DNA of 5,705 nt from Rhodanobacteraceae bacterium (GCA_003233535.1 QIMA01000244.1:1-5705), one strand, 5' to 3'. Positions 1-5,705 are shown, numbered from the stretch's first letter. Translations and numbers: made by a program. Notes: a model not told the origin generated them from the letters alone.

Positions 1-58
1 CGCAGATGTAACCACGGATCGCCGTGACGGGACGCTTGGTCGCCTGGCCGTTTTTCAC
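1..58 (-). CDS. possible 5' end of an unidentified divergent gene (partial)
   Basis: A minus-strand frame is open from a GTG at 58 to the left edge and reads (M)KNGQATKRPVTAIRGYIC. An in-frame stop sits just upstream (minus strand TAG at 62-64), so GTG 58 is the earliest start. About 15 of its 19 codons end in G or C, as expected for coding DNA of this GC content, whereas the best plus-strand frame across the same bases is clearly less biased. No good Shine-Dalgarno sequence precedes the GTG. I do not recognise the protein; nineteen residues are too few. If real, it is divergent from the dehydrogenase gene. The alternative is the tail of a plus-strand gene ending at the TAA at 86-88. Confidence 0.28.
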   Translation of the reverse strand, partial: MKNGQATKRPVTAIRGYIC

Positions 59-117
59 CGACTAATGGCAAACACCCAGTTAGACTAAGCGACTAGCTCG
101 TTCCGTCGGAGTTCCAC
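59..117 (+). promoter_or_regulatory. leader region and ribosome binding site of the dehydrogenase gene
   Basis: GGAG at 108-111 lies six bases before the ATG at 118 and is a good Shine-Dalgarno match that fixes that start. The rest is the only available space for a promoter of the downstream pair. I see no convincing -35/-10 pair; the best -10-like hexamer is TAGACT at 81-86, with no matching -35. The motif GACTAA/G occurs three times (60-65, 83-88, 91-96), which could be chance or an operator. Confidence 0.5.
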
Positions 118-1218
118 ATGAAGTTTGTACTGACCTTGCTGGCGCTCGCCGCCGGCCTGCTGGGCCAATCACTCGCGGCGAAGACGCCGATTGACGGGCT
201 GCAGCTACCGCCCGGCTTCACCGCCGAAGTCCTAGTTGAGGACCTTAACAACGCCCGCGCGATGGCTATGGCTGATGACCGCACGCTGTTTGTTGGTACC
301 CGTGATGCCGGCAAGGTCTACGCACTCGAACTGGAAGACGGCAAGGTCACCGCGCGGCATACGATCGCCAGCGGGCTAAGCATGCCCTCTGGGCTGGCCT
401 ACCGGGACGGCTCGCTCTACGTGGCTGCGATCTCGCAGATCCTGCGCTACGACAACATCCAAGACTCGCTGAGCTCGCCGCCGGAAGCGGTGGTGGTGAC
501 CGACAAGCTGCCTAGCGAGAGACACCACGGCTGGAAGCACATCGCATTCGGTCCGGACGGCTGGCTGTACGTGCCGATTGGCGCGCCGTGCAATATCTGC
601 GATCCCGGCGAGCCCTATGCCTCGATTCAGCGCATGCGTCCCGACGGTAGCGATATGCAGCTAGTCGCCGCAGGCGTGCGCAACAGCGTTGGATTCGACT
701 GGAACCCGGCCGACGACTCACTGTGGTTCAGCGACAACGGTCGCGACATGATGGGCGACGACATTCCGCCCTGCGAACTCAACCGCGTGTCTACCGTCGG
801 CGAGCACTTTGGCTACCCCTATTGCCACGGCAGCAGCGTTTCCGATCCGGAATTCGGCGATCGCCAACAATGCGCTGCCAGCACCGCACCGGCGGTGGAA
901 TTTAGCGCTCACACGGCTCCATTGGGCGTGCACTTTTATCGCGGTGAGCAGTTTCCAGCGCGTTACCGCAAGGGCAGTTTTGTCGCCCTGCATGGTTCCT
1001 GGAACCGCAGCAAGAAGATCGGCTATCAGGTGCTATGGGTGCCGATCAACGGCGACCAGGCCGGCGAGCCCGAGGTTTTTCTCAGCGGTTTCCTAGATGG
1101 CGAAACTACGCTGGGACGACCGGTCGCCTTCGCCGAGATGGCCGACGGCAGTTTGCTGGTATCCGATGACAACGCCGACGCTATCTACCGAATTCGCTAC
1201 GTGGGAGGCTCAAACTGA
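118..1218 (+). CDS. exported PQQ-dependent aldose/sorbosone dehydrogenase-like beta-propeller protein
   Basis: Predicted periplasmic quinoprotein of the glucose/sorbosone dehydrogenase family (COG2133 type; E. coli YliI and Acinetobacter soluble glucose dehydrogenase are distant relatives). The family oxidises aldoses or related carbonyl sugars with PQQ. Residues 1-21 form a signal peptide (K2, then a Leu/Ala core, cleavage near SLA-A). Propeller signatures follow: LPPGF (30-34), FGPDGWLYVPIG (144-155), GVRNSVGFDWNP (186-197), HGSWNRSKKIGYQV (292-305) and GRPVAFAEMADGSLLVSDD (333-351). By remembered alignment, H137 matches the catalytic His of soluble glucose dehydrogenase, and R188/N189 match its PQQ-contacting Arg-Asn. 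The PQQ-binding Lys of that enzyme has no certain counterpart; R297-K300 are candidates. C158-x-x-C161 plus C219, C236 and C252 could form disulfides in the periplasm. The length of 366 aa is normal. GGAG six bases upstream supports the start. The PqqU-like receptor gene follows on the same strand after 52 bp, so an operon is likely. Substrate is unknown. Confidence 0.85.
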   Translation: MKFVLTLLALAAGLLGQSLAAKTPIDGLQLPPGFTAEVLVEDLNNARAMAMADDRTLFVGTRDAGKVYALELEDGKVTARHTIASGLSMPSGLAYRDGSLYVAAISQILRYDNIQDSLSSPPEAVVVTDKLPSERHHGWKHIAFGPDGWLYVPIGAPCNICDPGEPYASIQRMRPDGSDMQLVAAGVRNSVGFDWNPADDSLWFSDNGRDMMGDDIPPCELNRVSTVGEHFGYPYCHGSSVSDPEFGDRQQCAASTAPAVEFSAHTAPLGVHFYRGEQFPARYRKGSFVALHGSWNRSKKIGYQVLWVPINGDQAGEPEVFLSGFLDGETTLGRPVAFAEMADGSLLVSDDNADAIYRIRYVGGSN

Positions 1219-1228
1219 ACGGGCAGCT

Positions 1229-1267
1229 ATGCGGCTACCTCTGCGTTGTGGATGCACGGATGTTTAG
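1229..1267 (+). other. candidate 12-codon leader ORF, in frame with the receptor and closed by an amber stop
   Basis: ATG at 1229 opens a frame reading MRLPLRCGCTDV and then TAG at 1265-1267. It is in the same frame as the receptor, and the receptor's TTG start at 1271 comes three bases after the stop (TAG-ATC-TTG). A weak GGG at 1221-1223 precedes the ATG. This could be a leader peptide whose ribosomes reinitiate at the TTG. It could equally be the basic n-region of the receptor's signal peptide cut by a stop mutation, since the residues after the stop, ILSWLALLAAAALSA, make a good hydrophobic core. Or it may be chance. Sequence alone cannot decide. Confidence 0.3.
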
Positions 1268-1270
1268 ATC

Positions 1271-3268
1271 TTGAGCTGGCTAGCCCTGCTCGCAGCCGCT
1301 GCGCTGTCGGCAAGCACACAGCAGCTTCCTCCAGTGCTCGGCGAAGGCGAAGTGGGCCCAAACACGACCGCCTCGCACAGCGAAGTGGACACGCGCCGGC
1401 CCGCAGACCTCGGCATCGATCCGGTACGTGCATTGAGTGGCGTCCCCGGCGTGCTGATTTCTGACCGCCGCAATGAGGCGCAGGACCCCCGGCTGGTCGT
1501 GCGCGGTTTCGGCGCGCGTGCGGCCTTCGGCATCCGCGGCGTGCGCCTGGTCGTCGACGGCATACCGGCGAGCATGCCGGACGGCCAGGGGCAGCTCTCG
1601 CATGTGCCTTGGAGCGCCGACGCGGTGGTCACCGTCGAGCGTGGACCTCTAGCGATATTGAGTGGCGCGGCGGGCGCGGTGATCCGCGTGCAGACGCTGC
1701 CCGAACTGGCGCCAACCGCGCAGGCCGAGATGGTGATCGGCGGCGGCAATCGGCAGCGATTGTCGGCCGAGTTTGCCAGCGTCGATGGCGCAGCCGAGCG
1801 CTACAGCGGCATCGCCGCATTGGGCTACCACAACGGTGGTTTCAGACCGCACAGCAGTGCCCACCGCGCGCAGGTGGGCGCACGCTGGCAGCAGCTCGGC
1901 CTAGGCGGCCGCTGGCAGCTAGTCGCGCACGGCCTGCGCAGCCGCGCCGACGACCCGCTCGGCCTTAATCGCGAAGACTTCCTGCGCGATCCCGACAGCA
2001 CGGTCAGCAACGCGGCGCGCTTCGACACCAGAAAACAGCTCGATCACGGCGAGTTGGGCTGGAGCTGGAGCTCGCTCGACGACGAGATCCAGGTCAGCGC
2101 CTACGCCGGACACCGCGCGATCGAGCAGTTTCTCGCCATCCCCACTTTCGTTCAGGCCGCGCCCACGCAGTCCGGCGCGGTGATCAACCTGCGCCGCCGC
2201 TTTGGCGGATTGAGCCTGAATGGCGGCGACGATCCAGAGCAGCAGGCGCAAGGCTGGCGTTATCGCTTGAGCGTCGAACAGCAGCGCGAGCAGCGCCGTG
2301 GCTTTGAGAATTTCCGCGGCGATACGCTCGGTGTGCGCGGTGCTTTGCGTCGCGATGAGCAAAATCGAGCCACCTCCAGCAATGCGGTGATCGAAGGCTG
2401 GTGGGGAACACAGCGCCAGCAACTGCATGCCGGTCTGCGCCTGACCCAAGTGCGCATGTCTAGCGACGATGCCTACATTGTCGCAGGCAATCCGGACGAC
2501 TCCGGTTCCGCCACCGATTCGGCGCTGCTTCCCGCCGTCGAATACCGCTGGCAGCCAACCGAAACGGTGCGCTTCAACGCCGCTTTCAGCCTCGGCCTGG
2601 AAGTGCCCACCTTAGCCGAGCGCGCCTACAGCGTCGGCGGCAGCGGTTTCAACGCCGAACTGGACGCCAGTGAATTTGGCCACGCCGAGTTGGGAATGCG
2701 CTGGAGCCTGAGCTCGGCTTGGCAGCTAGCCGCGAGCCTTTATCAGATCGACAGCAAAGACGAGCTAGCCGTGGCCGAATCCAGCGGCGGCAGGACGGTC
2801 TTCCGCAACGCCGCTGAGGGGCGCCGCCACGGCCTGGAACTCGCGCTCAGCGGCGAACTGGGCGGCGACTGGAGCGCCCGGCTCAGTGCCAACTGGATCG
2901 ACGCGCGGATCGACGCCGCAGATGGCGACGGACAGGTCAATTTACCCGGCCAGCCCGCCCGCTGGGGCCAACTCAGTATGGAAGGACCGCTCGGCTCACG
3001 CAGCCGCGCAGGCATCGACTGGCAGCTCAGCTCAGCAACCCCGGTCAACGCCAACACCAACGAGCGCGCACCCGGCTACGGCCGCCTCGATCTGTGGTGG
3101 AGCCGCCCACTAGGCGGCAAAAACGCCCCAGTGCTGAGTCTGCGCGTCGACAATCTATTCGACCGCCGCTACGCCGGCTCAGTGATCGTCGGAGAACGCA
3201 ATGGCCGCTACTACGAGCCTGCGCCTGGGCGGGAGCTGGGGTTGGGGCTTCGGTGGGAGTGGCGTTAA
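1271..3268 (+). CDS. pqqU: TonB-dependent outer-membrane receptor, PqqU (YncD)-like, probable PQQ importer
   Basis: A 665-aa receptor: short signal peptide (about 1-15), periplasmic plug (about 45-145), then a 22-strand-type barrel. Matches to remembered E. coli YncD/PqqU run nearly end to end: VRGFGARAAFGIRG (77-90), VDGIPASMPDGQGQ (95-108), RGPLAIL (124-130), RADDPLGL (225-232), FDTRK (251-255), YAGHR (278-282), LRRDE (359-363), AGNPDDSG (405-412), SSGGRTVFRNA (504-514), VDNLFDRRYAGSVIV (626-640), NGRYYEPAPGR (644-654). YncD is reported to carry PQQ into the periplasm using TonB energy, and the gene upstream encodes a PQQ-type dehydrogenase, which supports the same ligand. The C-terminus GLRWEW (659-664) fits the outer-membrane beta-signal, with one extra Arg. 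The TTG start is forced by a TAG at 1265-1267; only a weak GGA (1258-1260) precedes it, and the signal peptide lacks the usual basic residues. No clear TonB box is seen. The plug end reads LSGAAGAVIRV, one residue shorter than the usual YGNxAxGGVI form. Receptor class is certain; PQQ as ligand is inferred from homology and context. Confidence 0.85.
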   Translation: MSWLALLAAAALSASTQQLPPVLGEGEVGPNTTASHSEVDTRRPADLGIDPVRALSGVPGVLISDRRNEAQDPRLVVRGFGARAAFGIRGVRLVVDGIPASMPDGQGQLSHVPWSADAVVTVERGPLAILSGAAGAVIRVQTLPELAPTAQAEMVIGGGNRQRLSAEFASVDGAAERYSGIAALGYHNGGFRPHSSAHRAQVGARWQQLGLGGRWQLVAHGLRSRADDPLGLNREDFLRDPDSTVSNAARFDTRKQLDHGELGWSWSSLDDEIQVSAYAGHRAIEQFLAIPTFVQAAPTQSGAVINLRRRFGGLSLNGGDDPEQQAQGWRYRLSVEQQREQRRGFENFRGDTLGVRGALRRDEQNRATSSNAVIEGWWGTQRQQLHAGLRLTQVRMSSDDAYIVAGNPDDSGSATDSALLPAVEYRWQPTETVRFNAAFSLGLEVPTLAERAYSVGGSGFNAELDASEFGHAELGMRWSLSSAWQLAASLYQIDSKDELAVAESSGGRTVFRNAAEGRRHGLELALSGELGGDWSARLSANWIDARIDAADGDGQVNLPGQPARWGQLSMEGPLGSRSRAGIDWQLSSATPVNANTNERAPGYGRLDLWWSRPLGGKNAPVLSLRVDNLFDRRYAGSVIVGERNGRYYEPAPGRELGLGLRWEWR

Positions 3269-3274
3269 GAGCGA

Positions 3275-3346
3275 GTGCCAGGGGCCAGTTCCAGTTATCG
3301 GCTGGTTCCGGCGGCTCGCGCTTTTCGCTGTTCTGGCCGCTGGCAC
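3275..3346. repeat. inverted repeat, 13 of 14 paired bases, just after the receptor stop codon
   Basis: GTGCCAGGGGCCAG (3275-3288) is complementary to CTGGCCGCTGGCAC (3333-3346) at 13 of 14 positions, leaving a 44-base loop. An overlapping second arm, AGTTCCAGT (3287-3295), pairs perfectly with ACTGGAACT (3352-3360). The two pairings cross, so they are alternatives. The left arm looks like an inverted, rearranged piece of the CTGG-rich repeat described next. It sits where a terminator for the two converging genes would be expected, but no T-run follows, so termination by this structure is only a possibility. Confidence 0.5.
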
Positions 3347-3375
3347 TGGCTACTGGAACTTCAGCTTTCTGCCCA
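3301..3375. repeat. CTGG-rich imperfect direct repeat, copy 1
   Basis: Aligns without gaps to 3411-3485 at a constant offset of 110 bases. The core 3331-3362 matches 3441-3472 at 29 of 32 positions, the left flank 3301-3330 at 21 of 30, and identity fades to the right. The core is itself built of short CTGG-ended units (CTGG, CCGCTGG, CACTGG, CTACTGG). This copy lies wholly between the converging receptor and lspA genes. CCAGT/CTGG-rich intergenic repeats of this look occur in some Lysobacterales genomes as far as I recall, but I cannot check that here. Confidence 0.75.
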
Positions 3376-3410
3376 TCAAGTGCGCGCTCGGGCGACCAAT
3401 GCTAAACCCA

Positions 3411-3485
3411 GCAGATCCCGGCCGCTCTAGCTACTCGCTCTTCTGGCCACTGGTACTGGCTACTGGCACTTCGCCCTTATCCCCA
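3411..3485. repeat. CTGG-rich imperfect direct repeat, copy 2, overlapping the 3' end of lspA
   Basis: Second copy of the unit at 3301-3375, 110 bases further on. Positions 3431-3475 of this copy also encode the last 14 residues of LspA (GEVPVASTSGQKSE) and its TAG stop on the minus strand. The repeat has therefore either been recruited as coding sequence, or copy 1 was duplicated out of the end of lspA. Confidence 0.75.
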
Positions 3486-3976
3486 AACAACTCATACCAA
3501 ACCAACATCACCACGCCGACCGTAATCGCCGAGTCAGCGACGTTAAAGGTTGGCCAGTGGGGAATGCTCTGGCTGATGTAGACGTCGATGAAGTCGACTA
3601 CTTTGCCTATCCGCACACGATCAATTACGTTGCCGATGGCGCCGCCCAAAATCATCGCGATGGGCAGGCGCGGCAACCAGTGCTGCTTCGGCTCGCGCCA
3701 CAGCCAGACCAGCAGCACGACGCTGATAATGCTGGCCAGACTGAGGAAAAAGGCCAACTGCCAGCCACCCGCATCGCTGAACAGACTGAACGCGCCGCCC
3801 AGGTTGTAGACCAGGGTCCAGTTCAACCCTGGCATCACCGGCACCGGCACATATTCTGGGAGCGAGGTCAGCGCCCAGTACTTGGTCAGCTGATCGAAGA
3901 TGATGATCAGCGCGCTGAGCCACAGCCAGTGCAGATTGGCTGTGCGCCCGGCGTTTTCAGGGCTGGCTAGAACCAT
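3431..3976 (-). CDS. lspA: lipoprotein signal peptidase (signal peptidase II)
   Basis: Inner-membrane aspartyl protease that removes the signal peptide of diacylglyceryl-modified prolipoproteins. The 181-aa length is slightly above the usual 160-170. Four membrane segments are visible near 15-37, 72-93, 103-121 and 148-164. Family motifs: FDQLTK (27-32), YNLGGAFSLF (57-66), GNVIDR (115-120) and FNVADSAI (144-151); D119 and D148 match the catalytic aspartates of E. coli LspA (D114, D141). Position 61 is Gly where the NxGAAF motif usually has Ala. ATG 3976 was chosen over an ATG at 4045 because GGGGAGA lies seven bases upstream and the protein then begins like other LspA; the longer form adds 23 Arg-rich residues inside ileS. 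It overlaps the end of ileS by 10 bases, so the two are co-transcribed and probably translationally coupled. The last 14 residues, hydrophilic and not family-conserved, come from repeat copy 2. The genes often found next, fkpB and ispH, are absent here. Confidence 0.96.
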   Translation of the reverse strand: MVLASPENAGRTANLHWLWLSALIIIFDQLTKYWALTSLPEYVPVPVMPGLNWTLVYNLGGAFSLFSDAGGWQLAFFLSLASIISVVLLVWLWREPKQHWLPRLPIAMILGGAIGNVIDRVRIGKVVDFIDVYISQSIPHWPTFNVADSAITVGVVMLVWYELFGDKGEVPVASTSGQKSE

Positions 3977-5705
3977 TGTCGCGTCTCCCCGGTTCCGTCG
4001 ACGTTCTCTACGCAGCGCCCGCACAGCGTGGGATGCGCCTCGCATTTACCCACGTCTGGACGTCGATGCCAGCAGCGCTCGCACTTTTCGTCGTCGCTAC
4101 GCTTGGCGTCTACGGCAACCTCGCCGATGCCCTCTACCTCCACCCGCGTTCCTGCACAATCGGCACTGATCGGCGCCAGCTGCAAATCGCTGACCAGAAA
4201 CGGAAAGCGCAGCTCGCTCAGGCAGGGCTGCAACGCATTGACCACCGCCGCCGGCGCAGCCAGCACCACCGCCGCATCGAGATTTGAGCCAATGGTTTTG
4301 CTGACCTGACGCATCGGTTCGAGCACTTGGGCTACGGCATCGCGCAGACCGCGCACCTGGGCCACCAAGTCCGCGCTCAAGGTCGCATCAGCGGGTAATG
4401 CTTCTAGGCCCTCGTACCAAGTCTCAAACAGCACGCTAGGGTGACGTTTTTTCGGCAAATAGCCCCAAATCTCTTCGGCAGTAAACGAGAGGATTGGCGC
4501 CATCCAGCGCACTAGGGCTTCAAGCACATGGTAGATGGCGGTCTGTGCTGAGCGCCGTGCGCTTGCGTCGACTTTGAGCGTATACATCCGGTCTTTGATG
4601 ACGTCGAGATAGAAACCACCTAAGTCGGCGCTGCAAAAGTGATGCATCTCCTGATACACGACATTGAACTGGTAATCGGTATAGGCCGTGCCGATCTGAG
4701 TCTGCAGCGCGTTCGCGCGATCAATCACCCAGCGGTCTAAGGGCAGCAGCTGCGCGGTCGGAACACCGTGCTGTGCCGGATCGAAACCGTCCAGATTGGC
4801 TAGCAGGAAGCGGCAGGTGTTGCGGATCCGGCGGTAAGAGTCAGCGACCCGCTTCAAGATCTCGTCGGAGACACTCATTTCGTTGCGGTAATCGGTAGCC
4901 GACACCCACAAACGCAGGATGTCCGCGCCGAGGGTATTCACCACCTTCTGCGGGGCGACCACGTTGCCCAGCGACTTGCTCATCTTGCGGCCCTGCGCAT
5001 CGACGGTGAAGCCGTGGGTGAGCACCTGTTTGTAAGGTGCCTGCTTACGCATGGCTACGCCGGTCAGCAGCGCCGACTGAAACCAGCCGCGGTGCTGATC
5101 GGAGCCTTCCAAGTACAAATCGGCCGGCAAGCCGAGGTTTTCGTCGACCTCCAGCACGCAGGCGTGAGACACGCCAGAATCGAACCAGACGTCGAGAATG
5201 TCGGTGACTTTCTCGTACTGATCGGCCTGATCGCCAAGCAACTCGGCCGGATCCAAATCGTACCAAACGTCTGCGCCGCCTTCAGCCACACGATCAGCCA
5301 CTTCGCGCATCAAACGCGCGCTGTCCGGATGCGGTTCGCCGTGCACCTTGTCGATAAACAGGGCAATCGGTACGCCCCAGGTACGCTGCCGGGAGATACA
5401 CCAGTCGGGTCGATTCTCGATCATCGAGCGAATCCGCTTCTCGCCCCAGCTAGGCACCCAATTCACGCCGCCGATCGCGTCCAGCGCGGCGTCGCGCAGG
5501 CCGGCCTCATTCATGCCGATAAACCACTGCGCAGTGGCGCGGAAGGCGACCGGGGTCTTGTGCCGCCAGCAGTGGGGATAACTATGCGGGTAAGAATCGT
5601 GCGCAAGGAGCGCGCCGCGCTCGCGCAGCACCTCGACGATGGCCTTGTTGGCCTTCCAAATGTGCATCCCCTCGAATAATTCGGTACCGGGGACGAAAGT
5701 GCCGT
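3967..5705 (-). CDS. ileS: isoleucyl-tRNA synthetase, C-terminal part (5' end outside window)
   Basis: Cytoplasmic class I synthetase that attaches isoleucine to tRNA-Ile. About 578 residues are visible of the usual ~940. The frame is open to the right edge and already homologous there (GTFVPGTELFEG), so the ATG at 5667 is an internal Met. The visible part starts near the end of the CP1 editing domain (YPHSYPHCWRHKTP), then gives DWCISRQRTWG (codons from 5406), WFDSG (5173-5187), YLEGSDQHRGWF, and the class I signature KMSKS at 4972-4986. The helical anticodon-binding domain follows (ADSYRRIRNTCRFLLANL, then ALVRWMAPILSFTAEEIWGY). The C-terminal zinc site is CERCW plus CGRC, with cysteines encoded near 4083, 4074, 4023 and 4014 (KCE between them adds a further Cys). 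This is the eubacterial form with a zinc tail, as in E. coli. The HIGH motif and most of the editing domain lie beyond the window. TAG 3967-3969 ends the gene inside the start of lspA. Confidence 0.98.
   Translation of the reverse strand, partial: GTFVPGTELFEGMHIWKANKAIVEVLRERGALLAHDSYPHSYPHCWRHKTPVAFRATAQWFIGMNEAGLRDAALDAIGGVNWVPSWGEKRIRSMIENRPDWCISRQRTWGVPIALFIDKVHGEPHPDSARLMREVADRVAEGGADVWYDLDPAELLGDQADQYEKVTDILDVWFDSGVSHACVLEVDENLGLPADLYLEGSDQHRGWFQSALLTGVAMRKQAPYKQVLTHGFTVDAQGRKMSKSLGNVVAPQKVVNTLGADILRLWVSATDYRNEMSVSDEILKRVADSYRRIRNTCRFLLANLDGFDPAQHGVPTAQLLPLDRWVIDRANALQTQIGTAYTDYQFNVVYQEMHHFCSADLGGFYLDVIKDRMYTLKVDASARRSAQTAIYHVLEALVRWMAPILSFTAEEIWGYLPKKRHPSVLFETWYEGLEALPADATLSADLVAQVRGLRDAVAQVLEPMRQVSKTIGSNLDAAVVLAAPAAVVNALQPCLSELRFPFLVSDLQLAPISADCAGTRVEVEGIGEVAVDAKRSDDEKCERCWHRRPDVGKCEAHPTLCGRCVENVDGTGETRQWF
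3984..3990 (-). promoter_or_regulatory. lspA ribosome binding site inside ileS
   Basis: The minus strand reads GGGGAGA seven bases before the ATG at 3976. This strong Shine-Dalgarno sequence lies within the last codons of ileS and decides the lspA start. Confidence 0.8.

Noticed and set aside
38..56. A possible terminator ending in the T-run at 51-55.
   Set aside because: The bases before the T-run do not form a convincing GC-rich hairpin. The small CACGG/CCGTG stem at 13-26 is too far from the T-run.
1264..1749. A 161-codon minus-strand frame, and others like it, opposite the receptor gene.
   Set aside because: Composition is typical of antisense shadows (Ala, Arg, Pro, Ser rich), and the opposite strand encodes a recognisable receptor.
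3201..3581. A 126-codon plus-strand frame across the receptor end, the repeats and the lspA end.
   Set aside because: It overlaps two real genes, and its middle only translates the CTGG repeat. It has no ribosome binding site or recognisable domain.
3977..4045. An upstream ATG at 4045 that would lengthen LspA by 23 residues.
   Set aside because: The extra residues are Arg-rich, overlap the ileS zinc-site codons and do not resemble LspA. The ATG at 3976 has a strong ribosome binding site.
5014..5679. A 221-codon plus-strand frame opposite ileS.
   Set aside because: It lies entirely antisense to highly conserved IleRS sequence. Its amino acids show no family features, and such frames are common opposite GC-rich genes.
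1..5705. tRNA, rRNA, CRISPR array, insertion sequence or attachment site.
   Set aside because: I saw no cloverleaf, regularly spaced identical repeats, transposase coding sequence or terminal inverted repeats. The 110-bp repeat has only two diverged copies.

Overview
The window is GC-rich proteobacterial DNA. The ileS-lspA pair with overlapping ends is the standard gammaproteobacterial order. Its IleRS is the eubacterial type, with close matches to the E. coli protein as I remember it. GC-rich third positions, many TonB-type outer-membrane features and CCAGT-rich intergenic repeats would suit the Lysobacterales (Xanthomonadales), but that assignment is inference.

Layout from left to right. 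Positions 1-58 may hold the first codons of a minus-strand gene that runs off the left edge (weak). Positions 59-117 are a short non-coding stretch. Positions 118-1218 (+) encode an exported six-bladed beta-propeller dehydrogenase of the PQQ-dependent aldose/sorbosone type. After a 52-bp gap, 1271-3268 (+) encode a TonB-dependent outer-membrane receptor that resembles E. coli YncD, now called PqqU, along most of its length. Positions 3269-3430 are a convergent intergenic region with an imperfect 110-bp-period direct repeat and an inverted partial copy. The second repeat copy runs into the end of lspA. Positions 3431-3976 (-) are lspA (prolipoprotein signal peptidase), and 3967-5705 (-) are the C-terminal ~60% of ileS, cut by the right edge.

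The most interesting reading is functional. YncD/PqqU is reported to import pyrroloquinoline quinone (PQQ) across the outer membrane. Its homologue here lies directly behind a periplasmic enzyme of a family that uses PQQ. The two genes look like a compact cofactor-scavenging and cofactor-using operon: the receptor brings PQQ to the periplasm, where the exported apo-dehydrogenase could bind it with no inner-membrane step. No PQQ biosynthesis gene is visible.

The receptor also has an unusual 5' end. Its only usable start is a TTG three bases after an in-frame amber stop, and that stop closes a 12-codon ATG reading frame. This could be a leader ORF with reinitiation, a signal peptide interrupted by a stop, or a sequencing error.

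lspA and ileS are ordinary housekeeping genes. ileS charges tRNA-Ile; lspA removes signal peptides from lipoproteins. The usual downstream partners fkpB and ispH are not present after lspA.
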